In this document: positions 47,044-55,458 of the stretch, piece after piece
Layout of the letters: each line of letters starts with the position of its first letter
How positions within the stretch are numbered: the stretch's first letter is position 1
NCBI GenBank assembly: GCA_002698425.1
Contig: NZXU01000031.1
Span: 1 to 64,000, forward strand
Reading direction: 5' to 3'
DNA: 64,000 bases
Origin: Ahrensia sp.
GTDB taxonomy: Bacteria > Pseudomonadota > Alphaproteobacteria > Rhizobiales > Rhizobiaceae
Notes under the pieces: model-generated
The model's input: the letters and a program-made list of their open reading frames with translations, nothing else
Database searches by the model: none
Told to the model about the DNA's origin: nothing
Made by a program: the position numbers and the translations under genes

Positions 47044-47961
47044 ATGACCAGAATGCGCGTCCAGCGCGGGCTCGCCGCCCTGTGCCTGACGATCGCCGCC
47101 CTGTCGGGCGGAGCCGTACAGCAGGCATCCGCCAGCAGTTCGGGCAATGTCTGGGCGTTCAACTCCGATGGTAGCCACGCCCTGCTGTCGGTTCGTCACG
47201 TGCGAACCTTCCTGAATTCGCCGGAGAGCGCGAGTGTCGTGCTGATGACAGCGCGGTGCAATCGCGACGCACCTGACCCTATCGTGACGGTCCTGCTCCG
47301 GCTCGACGCGCAGGCCAATCCGCAGCCCCGGGAGGAACTGATGGTCAAGGCAAGGCGCGGCCAAGCCCTTTCCGTCATGGGCACGTATGATCAGGGCGCA
47401 TCCGGCGATGCTGGCGAAAACCGCGCCCGCTACCGGTTCTCGCTCAGGACCGGTTCCGACTTTTTCGCGGAACTGATCGCGCCCACCACCCGGTTCAAGC
47501 CGACCGTGGATTCGTTTCGGTGGGGCGGGGGCTTCGACCTATCGGCGGCCAAGCAGTCGGACCGGCAGAAGATCGCGGACTTCGTCGAAACCTGCGACCG
47601 GTTCCGCCAAGGCCCGGAGACAGCCGCGGTCCGTCCCGGCGCAAGCGACGCCTGCGCCGACTTTCTCAAAGGTCCCAATCAGTTCGCCAACAACGCCACG
47701 CGTTTCTACCGCGACGAGATCGTCGGCCGCGTCTGCGGCAGAAACAAGCAATCCACGGAACCTGCGATCTGCATGCATTTCGCGGTCAGCGGCCGGTTTC
47801 CCAGCAATCTCGACGGATCGGCGAATTGGCCGGTCGATGACGCGGCCCGATTGTGCAGCAACGCCAACAATGCGGAGGCACGGCTAACCTGCTTCCGGCA
47901 GCAACTCGGGCTGGGCGCCACGCAAGCGCAGGCAATCGCGGCCTGCGAGACCACGGGCTGA
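47044..47961 (+). CDS. Exported protein of unknown function
   Basis: 305 residues with a signal peptide to about residue 31 (QQASAS), a beta-rich region (VWAFNSDGSHALLSVRHVRT; RYRFSLRTGSDFFAEL), then a Cys-containing C-terminal half with six Cys (KIADFVETCDRF, SDACADF, GRVCGRN, AICMHF, RLCSNA, LTCFRQ, ending AACETTG). Disulfides are likely. No family recognised. It lies 100 bases after the PUD-like gene on the same strand. Confidence 0.72.
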   Translation: MTRMRVQRGLAALCLTIAALSGGAVQQASASSSGNVWAFNSDGSHALLSVRHVRTFLNSPESASVVLMTARCNRDAPDPIVTVLLRLDAQANPQPREELMVKARRGQALSVMGTYDQGASGDAGENRARYRFSLRTGSDFFAELIAPTTRFKPTVDSFRWGGGFDLSAAKQSDRQKIADFVETCDRFRQGPETAAVRPGASDACADFLKGPNQFANNATRFYRDEIVGRVCGRNKQSTEPAICMHFAVSGRFPSNLDGSANWPVDDAARLCSNANNAEARLTCFRQQLGLGATQAQAIAACETTG

Positions 47962-48037
47962 TTGATCGCCATCCACCCTTGGAATCCCGCCTCGGAAACC
48001 CGATATGTAAAGCAGAGGGAAAAATCGGAGGGGTTCG

Positions 48038-48493
48038 ATGACATCCACGCCACGGCTGACACGGCAGTCATTCGAGGAACACTCCGACGTCGTCAGGACG
48101 CGGCGCCATTCGCGCGGATCGCTCTTTCGCCGCCTCGTCATTTTCCAGGTCAAGCTGTTCGCCGACGGGGTTCGCGATCTCGTCTTGAGCCCGATCTCCT
48201 TCGCGGTCGCCGGGATCGGCATATTGTTCGGCGGGCGCAATCCGCATGCCGGGTTCGACCGGCTGATGCAGGCGGGCCACATCACCGACAGCTGGATCGA
48301 CCTGTTCGGCCACCATGCGAGCCATGGCGACCGGCCGAGCCTCGAACGGATGATCGACGAGGTCGAGGAAGCCCTGCGGAAGGACCATGCGCGCGGCGGC
48401 GTCACGGCCGAGGCCGAGAAACATTTCCGGATCCTGGCCGAGGAACTGCGGCGGCGCGCTGCCGGATCAGACCGGCAGAGCTTCGCTGAATAG
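48038..48493 (+). CDS. Membrane-associated protein of unknown function
   Basis: 151 residues. A basic, hydrophobic N-terminal half (FRRLVIFQVKLFADGVRDLV, then LSPISFAVAGIGILFGG, about 29-66) could insert in or lie on the membrane; the C-terminal half is a charged helix pair (SLERMIDEVEEALRKDHARG). Similar small proteins occur in rhizobia; function unknown. Its 3' end overlaps the convergent dihydroorotase-like gene by 27 bases. Confidence 0.7.
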   Translation: MTSTPRLTRQSFEEHSDVVRTRRHSRGSLFRRLVIFQVKLFADGVRDLVLSPISFAVAGIGILFGGRNPHAGFDRLMQAGHITDSWIDLFGHHASHGDRPSLERMIDEVEEALRKDHARGGVTAEAEKHFRILAEELRRRAAGSDRQSFAE

Positions 48494-49798
48494 GGCCGGT
48501 TCGCCCTGTCCGGGCGCGGCGATCTCGCCTTCCCACATCACACGCGTGCCGCGGATGACGGTTCCGACCGGCCAGCCGGTGACTTCTTTCCCGTCATAGG
48601 GCGTCCAGCCGGCCTTAGACCCCGCTTGGTCGTTGCGGATCGTCTCTCGGCGCTTCATGTCGACGATGGTGAAATCGGCGTCGTAGCCGGCGGCGATGCG
48701 GCCCTTGCGGGCGATGCCGAACAGGCGGTTCGGGCCGTGCGACGACAAGTCGACGAAGCGTTCCAGCGTCAGTTTGCCGGCGTTCACATGGTCGAGCATG
48801 ATCGGAACCAGCGTCTGCACGCCGGTCATGCCCGAGGGCGAGGCCGGATAAGGTTTCGCCTTTTCCTCCAGCGTATGCGGGGCGTGGTCGGAGCCGAGCA
48901 CGTCGATGATGCCCTGCCCGATGCCGCGCCAGATGCCGTCGCGGTGATGCGGCGCGCGCACCGGCGGGTTCATCTGGATCAGCGTCCCGAGCGTCGCATA
49001 GTCGTCCGCGGTCAGCGTCAGGTGATGCGGTGTCGCCTCGGCGGTGGCTACGTCCTTGTGGTTCTGCAGGAAGGCGATTTCCTCGGCCGTGGAGATGTGC
49101 AGGACGTGGATGCGGGCGCGGGTTTCGCGGGCGATGCGGACGAGCCGCTCGGTGCACATCAGCGCCGCGACCTCGTCGCGCCAGACCGGGTGCGAGGACG
49201 GATCGTCGTCGACGCGCAGGCCGGCGCGCTCGCGCAGGCGGAACTCGTCCTCGGAATGGAAGGCGGCGCGGCGGCGGGTGTTGCGCAGGACGGAGGCGAC
49301 GCCCTCGTCATCCTCGACCAGCAGGTCGCCCGTGGACGAGCCCATGAAGACCTTGATGCCGGCGGCGCCCGGCAGGCGCTCCAGCTCGCCGACGATGCCG
49401 GCATTCTCGCGCGTGCCGCCGACCCAGAAGGCGAAGTCGCAATGCATGCGGTGGTGCGCGCGCTTGACCTTGTCGGCGAGCGCTTCCTCGCTCGTGGTCA
49501 GCGGATTGGTGTTCGGCATCTCGAAGACGGCGGTGACGCCGCCGAGGACGGCCGCGCGGGAGCCGGTCTCGAGGTCTTCCTTGTGTTCGAGGCCCGGCTC
49601 GCGGAAATGGACCTGGCTGTCGATGACGCCCGGCAGGATATGCAGGCCGGTGCAATCGATCGTCTCGCCGGCCTGCGCCGCGCCGAGCGAGCCGATCGCG
49701 GCAATGCGGCCGCCAATGACGCCGATGTCGCGGACGCCCTGCCCGTCATGGTTGACGACCGTGCCGTTCTTCAAAATCAGATCGAATGTCTCGCTCAT
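48467..49798 (-). CDS. Dihydroorotase-like amidohydrolase with Gln in the first metal motif
   Basis: 443 residues, amidohydrolase fold. Features: DSQVHFREPGLEHKEDLETG near 60, KVFMGSSTG near 150 with the carboxylysine, HSEDEF near 180, HVLHISTAEE near 231 and GSDHAPHT near 310. In true dihydroorotases the first motif is HxH; here it is QVH, so one zinc ligand is missing. The start at 49798 (MSETFDLILKNGTVV) is the family start; the frame runs on to 50086 inside the divergent ygfZ. It may be a pyrimidine enzyme or a paralogue with another substrate. Confidence 0.85.
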   Translation of the reverse strand: MSETFDLILKNGTVVNHDGQGVRDIGVIGGRIAAIGSLGAAQAGETIDCTGLHILPGVIDSQVHFREPGLEHKEDLETGSRAAVLGGVTAVFEMPNTNPLTTSEEALADKVKRAHHRMHCDFAFWVGGTRENAGIVGELERLPGAAGIKVFMGSSTGDLLVEDDEGVASVLRNTRRRAAFHSEDEFRLRERAGLRVDDDPSSHPVWRDEVAALMCTERLVRIARETRARIHVLHISTAEEIAFLQNHKDVATAEATPHHLTLTADDYATLGTLIQMNPPVRAPHHRDGIWRGIGQGIIDVLGSDHAPHTLEEKAKPYPASPSGMTGVQTLVPIMLDHVNAGKLTLERFVDLSSHGPNRLFGIARKGRIAAGYDADFTIVDMKRRETIRNDQAGSKAGWTPYDGKEVTGWPVGTVIRGTRVMWEGEIAAPGQGEPALFSEALPV

Positions 49799-49916
49799 CT
49801 TTTCTCTTCGCCTGCCTGTCTCTTGCCTGTCTCTTGCGCCTGTCTCTTGCCGCTCCGCTGAAGGGGAACTACGTATCGTCCTATCCGAAAGCAAGCGCGC
49901 GAAACGATTTCCCCCC

Positions 49917-50762
49917 ATGCCCGTCCATTTTCCGTCCGGCCGAAGCCTGATCTCCGTCTCCGCCGAGGAGGCGACCCATTTCCTGCAGAATCTGATCACC
50001 TGCGATGTCGAGAAGCTGCCGGAAGGCATTGCGCGGCCGGGCGCGCTGCTGACGCCGCAGGGCAAGATTCTGTTCGATTTCCTCATTGTCCGGGACGGCG
50101 ACGGTTATCTGATCGATATCGACAGCCGTTTCGCCGGCGATTTTCTCAAGCGGCTGACCATGTACAAGCTGCGCGCGAAAGTGACGATTTCGGAGTCGGA
50201 TGAATCGCTTGCGGCGATTTCCTGGGAAACGGATTCAACACTTGATGGCGGGCGCGCGGTGCGCGACGGCCGTTTTCCGGAAGACCTGCGAGTCATGCGC
50301 CATTATGGCGGCGCGGCTTCGGGCGAGGACGATGCGGAGGGCTGGACGGCGCTGCGGATCGCCCATGGCGTCGCCGAGAGCGGCTCGGATTTCGAGGCAG
50401 GCGACGCCTTTCCGCATGATGTTTCGCTCGACCAGAACACCGGCGTCGATTTCCGCAAAGGCTGCTTCGTCGGCCAGGAAGTGGTTTCGCGCATGCAGCA
50501 CCGGGGCACGGCGCGCCGCCGGCTCGTGATCGCCTCGGCGGACGGGACGGGTTTCGCGCCCGGCGACCCGCTGGAGGCCGGCGGCAAGACGGTCGGCGCG
50601 CTCGGCTCCGTCGCCGGCGGTTCGGCGCTGGCGCTGGTGCGGCTCGACCGGGCCAAGGACGCGATGGACGCCGGCACGCCGATCACGGCAAACGGACGAA
50701 ACGTCACCTTGTCCTTGCCGCCGAATGTCGGCTATCGGTGGCCCGAAGAAACCGCCGACTAG
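49917..50762 (+). CDS. ygfZ: YgfZ/GcvT folate-binding protein
   Basis: 281 residues related to GcvT, with the YgfZ signature KGCFVGQEVVSRMQHRGTAR near residue 180, including the conserved Cys. YgfZ binds tetrahydrofolate and helps with maintenance of some Fe-S enzymes. The ATG at 49917 (MPVHFPSGRSLISV) has no clear ribosome binding site; the open frame further upstream is antisense to the amidohydrolase gene. The HD hydrolase gene follows ten bases later. Confidence 0.9.
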   Translation: MPVHFPSGRSLISVSAEEATHFLQNLITCDVEKLPEGIARPGALLTPQGKILFDFLIVRDGDGYLIDIDSRFAGDFLKRLTMYKLRAKVTISESDESLAAISWETDSTLDGGRAVRDGRFPEDLRVMRHYGGAASGEDDAEGWTALRIAHGVAESGSDFEAGDAFPHDVSLDQNTGVDFRKGCFVGQEVVSRMQHRGTARRRLVIASADGTGFAPGDPLEAGGKTVGALGSVAGGSALALVRLDRAKDAMDAGTPITANGRNVTLSLPPNVGYRWPEETAD

Positions 50763-50772
50763 GGAGGCCGAC

Positions 50773-51411
50773 ATGCCGGACCGCGAGGGCGCGCCGCCGC
50801 GCGCATGGCAGCGCATGCTGTCCGGGCGCCGGCTCGACCTGCTCGACCCCTCCCCGCTGGATATCGAGATCTCGGACATCGCGCACGGGCTCGCCCGCGT
50901 GGCGCGCTGGAACGGCCAGACCCATGGCGATCACGCGTTTTCGGTGGCCCAGCATTCGCTGGTGGTCGACGATATCGTGACGCGGATGAACGAGGGCTGT
51001 TCGCCCGATCTTCGGCTCGCGGCGCTGCTGCACGACGCGCCGGAATACGTCATCGGCGACATGATCTCACCCTTCAAGAAGGTGCTCGGCGGCAATTACA
51101 AGGCGGTCGAGGCGCGGCTGGAGGCGGCGGTGCATATCCGCTTCGGGCTGCCGCCGCATCCGACGAAGGCCATGAAGGCGAAGATCAAGCGCGCCGACCA
51201 GGTGTCGGCCTTTTTCGAGGCGACTTTGCTGGCGGGATTTTCGGAGAAAGAGGCGGTGACCTATTTCGGCCGGCCGCGCGGCGTGTCGCCCGACGGGCTG
51301 GACATGACGCCGCGCCCGGCGGCCGAGGTGCAGGACGCCTATCTCGCCCGTTTCGCCGAAGTCGAGGCCGCCTTCCAGGCGGCACAACAACCCGGCCGCA
51401 AGAGAGCCTGA
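50773..51411 (+). CDS. HD-domain hydrolase (YfbR-like)
   Basis: 212 residues with the HD metal motif: H in GDHAFSVAQHSLVV near 55-63, HDAP near 92, and the following EYVIGD stretch; the domain resembles YfbR 5'-nucleotidases. GGGAGG stands just before the ATG. The phosphatase gene follows after two bases, so ygfZ-HD-phosphatase look like one operon. Confidence 0.87.
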   Translation: MPDREGAPPRAWQRMLSGRRLDLLDPSPLDIEISDIAHGLARVARWNGQTHGDHAFSVAQHSLVVDDIVTRMNEGCSPDLRLAALLHDAPEYVIGDMISPFKKVLGGNYKAVEARLEAAVHIRFGLPPHPTKAMKAKIKRADQVSAFFEATLLAGFSEKEAVTYFGRPRGVSPDGLDMTPRPAAEVQDAYLARFAEVEAAFQAAQQPGRKRA

Positions 51412-51413
51412 CC

Positions 51414-51962
51414 ATGCCCTATCTCGTCGTCTGCCCGCTGTCGAGACTGCAGGATACCGCCACCGCGACCGGCGCGGCGCGGATGCTGACCGTGATCAAT
51501 GCCGGCACGCCGGTGACGCGGCCCGCCGAGATCGCCGAGGAACAGCACCTGTTCCTGGGTTTCAACGACATCGCGGTGGCGATGGAGGGCATGACGCTGC
51601 CCGGCGAGGAGCATGTGCGCGCCATCCTCGATTTCGCCCGGGAATGGGACCGGGAAGCGCCGATGATCGTCCACTGCTTTGCCGGGATTTCGCGCTCGAC
51701 CGCCTCGGCCTACATGATCGCGCTGGCGCTAAATCCCGAACTCGACGAGCGGGACCTGGCCCACGACCTGCGCTGGCGGGCGCCGTCGGCGACGCCGAAT
51801 GCGAAACTGATCGAGATCGCCGACGCGGTGCTCGGGCGCGAGGGACGCATGGTCGACGCGATCCGCGCGATCGGACGCGGCGAGGACGCCTTCGAGGGCG
51901 TGCCCTTCAGGCTGCCGCTGACGCGCGAAGCACTTGATTCCGAAGACTTTGTTGTGGGCTGA
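51414..51962 (+). CDS. Tyrosine/dual-specificity phosphatase-like protein
   Basis: 182 residues. The CX5R catalytic loop is HCFAGISRSTAS near residue 85; an Asp general acid may be in the LGFNDIAVAM region. Family members remove phosphate from protein tyrosine or small molecules; the target is unknown. The longer frame back to 50805 is a shadow of the HD gene. Confidence 0.85.
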   Translation: MPYLVVCPLSRLQDTATATGAARMLTVINAGTPVTRPAEIAEEQHLFLGFNDIAVAMEGMTLPGEEHVRAILDFAREWDREAPMIVHCFAGISRSTASAYMIALALNPELDERDLAHDLRWRAPSATPNAKLIEIADAVLGREGRMVDAIRAIGRGEDAFEGVPFRLPLTREALDSEDFVVG

Positions 51963-52164
51963 GACTGCAAATGAATTCGGCCGCAGCTGAAAAGCCACGG
52001 CCGAACACACACCCAACCCTTTGTATACTTCACACAAGAAGCAACAATTAGAAGTAGAGCACAGGTTTCGCTTCAAGACAACGACACCTGCCTGACTTTT
52101 TTACTCTGCTACTTTCGTCGCATTTTAATAAAAATGCCGCCGGCAATGGTCGCGGTCTTGCTGC

Positions 52165-52329
52165 CGTCATTCCGGGGGCGCGTAGCGCAGCCCGGAATCC
52201 AGAGCAGAGAGGCGCGAGAACAGGGCCGATCATCGGGCCGGTGCCATGTGCGGCAGCTTGCAATCAGGCAAATCGCCGGGCGTTCGGCTCTGGATCCCGG
52301 GTTCCGCCTCGCGGCCCCGGGATGACGGG
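52165..52329. repeat. REPIN-like repeat R1
   Basis: Left arm CGTCATTCCGGGGGCGCG with CCCGGAATCCAGAG; right arm CTCTGGATCCCGGG with CCCCGGGATGACGG, reverse complementary to the left arm overall. The middle holds GCTTGCAATCAGGCAAATCG shared with R2. About 165 bp, able to fold into a long imperfect hairpin. Confidence 0.8.
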
Positions 52330-52401
52330 TGTGAGGATTTGGCGCTCCGATCCATGGCGCGATATGCGTCTGTGCCGGGCGGCGCAGGCCGAAAACCTCT
52401 C

Positions 52402-52570
52402 CGTCATGCCGGGACGCGGCACACGCAACCCGGCAATCCAGAGCCGAGAGGCGGGAGAACCGGGCCGGAAATCGGGCGGGCGCCATGCGCGGCGGCTTGC
52501 AATCAGGCAAATCGCCGGGCGCTCGGCTCTGGATCCCGGGTTCCGCCTTGCGGCCCCGGGATGACGGGTG
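52402..52570. repeat. REPIN-like repeat R2
   Basis: Same orientation as R1, about 238 bases further on, sharing the GCTTGCAATCAGGCAAATCG centre and nearly the same right arm. Left arm has diverged (CGTCATGCCGGGACGCGG). Confidence 0.8.
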
Positions 52571-52623
52571 TGAGGTTTTACCCTTCGACAAGGCCGGATT
52601 TGGCCAGTACGGGATCGTCAACG

Positions 52624-52662
52624 AGAAAAGGCCGCCGGCGAATGTGCCAGCGGCCTTTCGTC
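52624..52662 (-). terminator. Terminator after the second curlin gene
   Basis: AAAGGCCGC / GCGGCCTTT stem; in the minus direction it is followed by TTCTCGT. It lies about 55 bases beyond the curlin stop at 52714 and may also work in the other direction. Confidence 0.75.
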
Positions 52663-52713
52663 CGGGTTTTCGCAAGCGGTCATGCCCCTGAACCGCTTGC
52701 GTTTTTCCGGAAA

Positions 52714-53121
52714 TTACCAGCCGATGACGACCGTCGCGCCGGTCTCGCCATTGCCGTTCTGGACGACGTCGGTGTTGGTGTTTTCGCCGAACTGGAACAC
52801 GCCATAGGCGTTGCCGTTGCCGTTCTGCTGCAGCGTTCCGGAGTGGCCGTTGCCGTCCTGATGAACGACGCCGTAATTGCCGGAGCCGTTCTGGCCGATG
52901 CCGGCCATGTTGCCGAGACCGTTCTGCTTGATGTTGGCGCCGTTCTGCATGTGGTTGACGATACCGTAGATCATCAGACCGGCGCGCATGGCCTTTTCCT
53001 GGTCGGCGTTCTGCGGCTTGATGTCGATGGCGACCTGGCCGCCGGCCTGCGCCGGGACGCCAAGAGCGGCGGTTGCGATGAGAGCGGCGGCGATGCTTGC
53101 GATGATTGCGTTGCGGGGCAT
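52714..53121 (-). CDS. Curlin-repeat secreted protein, second copy
   Basis: 135 residues; signal peptide about 1-26 (PAQA), a non-repeat segment (about 30-58), then six curlin-type repeats of 11 residues with Q-x-G-x-x-N spacing (QNGLGNMAGIG, QNGSGNYGVVH, and so on). Repeats of this type stack into the amyloid core of curli fibres. It could be a CsgA or CsgB counterpart. Start ATG follows AGGAGAAATGAC. Both flanking intergenic spaces contain terminator-like hairpins. Confidence 0.85.
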   Translation of the reverse strand: MPRNAIIASIAAALIATAALGVPAQAGGQVAIDIKPQNADQEKAMRAGLMIYGIVNHMQNGANIKQNGLGNMAGIGQNGSGNYGVVHQDGNGHSGTLQQNGNGNAYGVFQFGENTNTDVVQNGNGETGATVVIGW

Positions 53122-53239
53122 GTCATTTCTCCTCTTGGATACGGGCTCTTGCCCTTCGATGACACCACCTTGCCGCAACGGCACTGAACCGAACCGGAAC
53201 CGGTCATTCATCATCCGTTCATCGCGCGAGACAGCCTAA

Positions 53240-53277
53240 AAACGAAAAAGGCCCCGCCGAAGCGGGGCCTTTTGCGG
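53240..53277 (-). terminator. Terminator after csgH
   Basis: AAAAGGCCCCGC-TTCG-GCGGGGCCTTTTT hairpin, about 20 bases past the csgH stop in the minus direction and followed by TTTTTCGTTTTT. Confidence 0.88.
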
Positions 53278-53297
53278 GGAGGATTTTGAGGTGGCCG

Positions 53298-53687
53298 TCA
53301 GATGCGTTCGGCGCACTGATAGCCGAGGCCGCCCGCCTCGATCTCGAGGCGGGCATCGTAGCTCGCGCCGCGATTGCCGAGCATCACCATGCCGAGATTA
53401 GCGGTCTCGCCCTGGCCGGCGCTGAAGCGGCCGCCCTGCGAGATGTTGGAGCGGTTGCCGCCGCCCGAGCCGGTGACGGTCAGGCGGTAGGTGCCGACGA
53501 CGGCTTCCTGCGCATGGACGACGCCACGCAGAACCAGCGCGCCATTGGCGGTGGATTTCGTGATTTCGCAGCTCAGCGGCTGGTCGGTCCCGGAAATTTC
53601 GCCTGCGCCTGCTGTGCAGCCGGCGGCGGCGAGCGTCATCAGGAGCGCTGCGGCGCGGGCCGGACGTTTGGTGAAGGTCTTCATCAT
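53298..53687 (-). CDS. csgH: CsgH-like curli assembly protein
   Basis: 129 residues with an N-terminal signal that may be a lipoprotein type (AAAGC near residue 22), followed by a beta-sandwich-like domain (LSCEITKSTANGALVLRGVV; TYRLTVTGSGGGNRSNISQGG). CsgH of alphaproteobacteria limits curlin aggregation in the periplasm (family knowledge). Of four in-frame ATG choices, 53687 stands seven bases after AAGGAG. It lies between two curlin-repeat genes. Confidence 0.8.
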   Translation of the reverse strand: MMKTFTKRPARAAALLMTLAAAGCTAGAGEISGTDQPLSCEITKSTANGALVLRGVVHAQEAVVGTYRLTVTGSGGGNRSNISQGGRFSAGQGETANLGMVMLGNRGASYDARLEIEAGGLGYQCAERI

Positions 53688-53717
53688 GATCATTCTCCTT
53701 TTCGGCCTGAACGGGGT

Positions 53718-53748
53718 GCTGCCGGGCGGAACAATCCGGCCCGGCAGC
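53718..53748 (-). other. Intercistronic hairpin between curlin and csgH
   Basis: Ten-bp perfect stem GCTGCCGGGC / GCCCGGCAGC, 22 bases beyond the curlin stop, with no T-tract. Such stems often protect upstream mRNA or lower expression of the next gene, which would suit more curlin than CsgH (inference). Confidence 0.5.
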
Positions 53749-53769
53749 GTCGGGAGGTATCTGCGGGGA

Positions 53770-54204
53770 TTACGGGCAGGCCTGGACGAAGGCCGCGACG
53801 TTGCCGGCACCGGTCTGGCTGACGCCTGCGGAGCAGCCATGGCCGACCTGGACGCCTGCGGTGACGTTGCCGTCGCCGTCCTGCGAAATGATGGAATTGT
53901 GGTCGGTGCCGAACTGGCCGACGCCGGCGGCGTTGCCGTTGCCGTTCTGGAAGGTCTCGCCGTAGTTGTTGATGCCTTCCTGGCCGATCGCGGCGGTGTT
54001 GCCGTTACCGTACTGTTCGCTGACGGCGCCGTTGACGATGCCGTTCTGGTAGACGCCGATCACGTTGCCGAAGCCGGACTGGACGCCGCCGGCCTGGTTG
54101 CCGAAGCCGAACTGCTCGAGGAAGACGTCGTTGGCGGAAGCCGGAACGGAAGCGATGCCGGCGAGGGTTGCGATGGCGACTGCGATGAGAGTTTTTCGGG
54201 GCAT
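53770..54204 (-). CDS. Curlin-repeat secreted protein, first copy
   Basis: 144 residues: signal peptide about 1-24 (PASA), then almost entirely curlin repeats, about ten units of 11 residues of Q-x-G-x-x-N type (QSGFGNVIGVY, QNGIVNGAVSE, QYGNGNTAAIG and so on). This is the better CsgA-like candidate, the major fibre subunit. One late repeat has Cys (QVGHGCSAGVS) and the C-terminus is VQACP, so a disulfide is possible, unusual for a curlin. No csgG, csgE or csgF is in the window. Confidence 0.87.
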   Translation of the reverse strand: MPRKTLIAVAIATLAGIASVPASANDVFLEQFGFGNQAGGVQSGFGNVIGVYQNGIVNGAVSEQYGNGNTAAIGQEGINNYGETFQNGNGNAAGVGQFGTDHNSIISQDGDGNVTAGVQVGHGCSAGVSQTGAGNVAAFVQACP

Positions 54205-54425
54205 GTCATTTCTCCTCTTGGGTGCGGTCTTTGCCGCGTTTCGATGACCCAACAGTAGAAAGCCGCCGCAGAACCGTCGCTGAACCCGCCGTTCACATGG
54301 CGTTCATGAAAAAGACGCCGCTTCGGTCCACAGCGGAATCCCCTTTCCCGCCGCCCGAATGAAACCGATCCGGGTGGAATCGCGTAGTATCCCCTGTGAT
54401 TCAGTCTGGAATGAAGGAGACCCTC

Positions 54426-55277
54426 TTGGAGAACCAAGACATGACGCAAATCGCGGCCGCGGCCTCGGCCATCTGGGACCAGGCGAGTGCTCTCATCATC
54501 GAGTATACCTTCTCCGTCGTCGGCGCGATCCTGATCCTGATCGTCGGCTTCATCGTCGCCGGCCTCGTCAAGCGCTGGGTGCAGTCGGCGCTGTCGCGGC
54601 TGACCCATAGCGACGAGACGCTGACGATGTTCCTCTCCAAGGCCGCGCGCTACGCGGTGCTGGTCCTCGTCTTCGTGATGGTGCTGACCCAGTTCGGGGT
54701 GCAGACGGCCTCGATCATCGCAGCGCTCGGCGCCGCCGGCCTCGCCATCGGCCTGGCGCTGCAGGGCACGCTGCAGAACATCGCCGCAGGAATCATGCTG
54801 CTGTTCCTGCGGCCTTTCCAGGTGGGCGACTTCATCGAGACGTCGAGCGCCACCGGCGTGGTCAAGGAGATCGGCCTGTTCGCCACCGAATTCGAGACGC
54901 TGGACGGGCTCTATCTGCTCGCGCCCAATTCCGAGATCTGGAACAGCGCCGTGACCAATTATTCCCGCAAGCCGAAGCGGCGCTTCGATCTGGTGGTCGG
55001 GATCGGCTATGACGACGACATCAACAAGGCCTTCGCCGCCTTCCAGTCGATCATCGACGGCCACGACAAGGTGCTGAAGGATCCCGAGCCGTTCATCTAT
55101 GTCTCCAATCTCGGCGACAGCGCGGTCGAGGTGACCTGCCGTATCTGGATGAACACGGCGGACTGGTGGACCGTTTCGCGCGAGCTGATCAAAATGGCGA
55201 AGGAGCGCTTCGACGCCGACGGGCTGTCGATCCCCTTCCCGCAGCGCGACGTGCATCTGTATCAGGCGGCGGCGTAG
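54426..55277 (+). CDS. MscS-type small-conductance mechanosensitive channel
   Basis: About 283 residues: three membrane segments, of which the third is the pore helix (LGAAGLAIGLALQGTLQNIA near 110), then the MscS beta domain (LRPFQVGDFIE) and a C-terminal alpha/beta domain ending DVHLYQAAA. Opens on membrane tension during osmotic downshock. Start: TTG at 54426 has AAGGAG six bases upstream; ATGs at 54411 and 54441 are alternatives in the same frame. Divergent from the curlin gene. Confidence 0.9.
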   Translation: MENQDMTQIAAAASAIWDQASALIIEYTFSVVGAILILIVGFIVAGLVKRWVQSALSRLTHSDETLTMFLSKAARYAVLVLVFVMVLTQFGVQTASIIAALGAAGLAIGLALQGTLQNIAAGIMLLFLRPFQVGDFIETSSATGVVKEIGLFATEFETLDGLYLLAPNSEIWNSAVTNYSRKPKRRFDLVVGIGYDDDINKAFAAFQSIIDGHDKVLKDPEPFIYVSNLGDSAVEVTCRIWMNTADWWTVSRELIKMAKERFDADGLSIPFPQRDVHLYQAAA

Positions 55278-55290
55278 GTCTCAGCCTCTC

Positions 55291-55447
55291 CGTCATTCCG
55301 GGGGCGCGCGGCGCAGCCCGGAATCCAGAGCCGAGAACAGCGAGAGCGGGTCAGGCATTGCGATGTAGAGGCTGTTGCGACGAGGCAAATCGCTGGGCGC
55401 TCGGCGCTGGATTCCGGGTTCCGCTTCGCGGCCCCGGAATGACGGGG
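55291..55447. repeat. REPIN-like repeat R3
   Basis: Same family as R1 and R2 (left arm CGTCATTCCGGGGGCGCG, right arm ending CGGCCCCGGAATGACGGG), filling the 181-base space between the convergent MscS and nadC genes. The centre is diverged but keeps GAGGCAAATCGC. Confidence 0.8.
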
Positions 55448-55458
55448 TGAGGCTTTGA

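Larger units (their letters stand above)
51963..52713. other. 751-base convergent gap holding two REPIN-like repeats and a terminator
   Basis: Between the phosphatase and curlin genes, both of which end here. It contains repeats R1 and R2 (described separately) and a terminator near 52625. An AT-rich segment at about 52000-52140 shows no gene. Open frames in it are repeat translations with Arg/Pro/Ala bias. Confidence 0.7.

Noticed and set aside
48626..49861. 411-codon plus-strand frame inside the dihydroorotase-like gene
   Set aside because: Shadow of the minus-strand gene, which has all amidohydrolase motifs.
49044..50762. YgfZ with a 290-residue N-terminal extension
   Set aside because: The extension is antisense to the amidohydrolase gene; the family start MPVHFPSGRSLISV is at 49917.
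52165..52570. R1 and R2 as a short CRISPR array
   Set aside because: Units are about 165 bp with internal inverted symmetry and only two copies; no short direct repeats with unique spacers and no cas gene.
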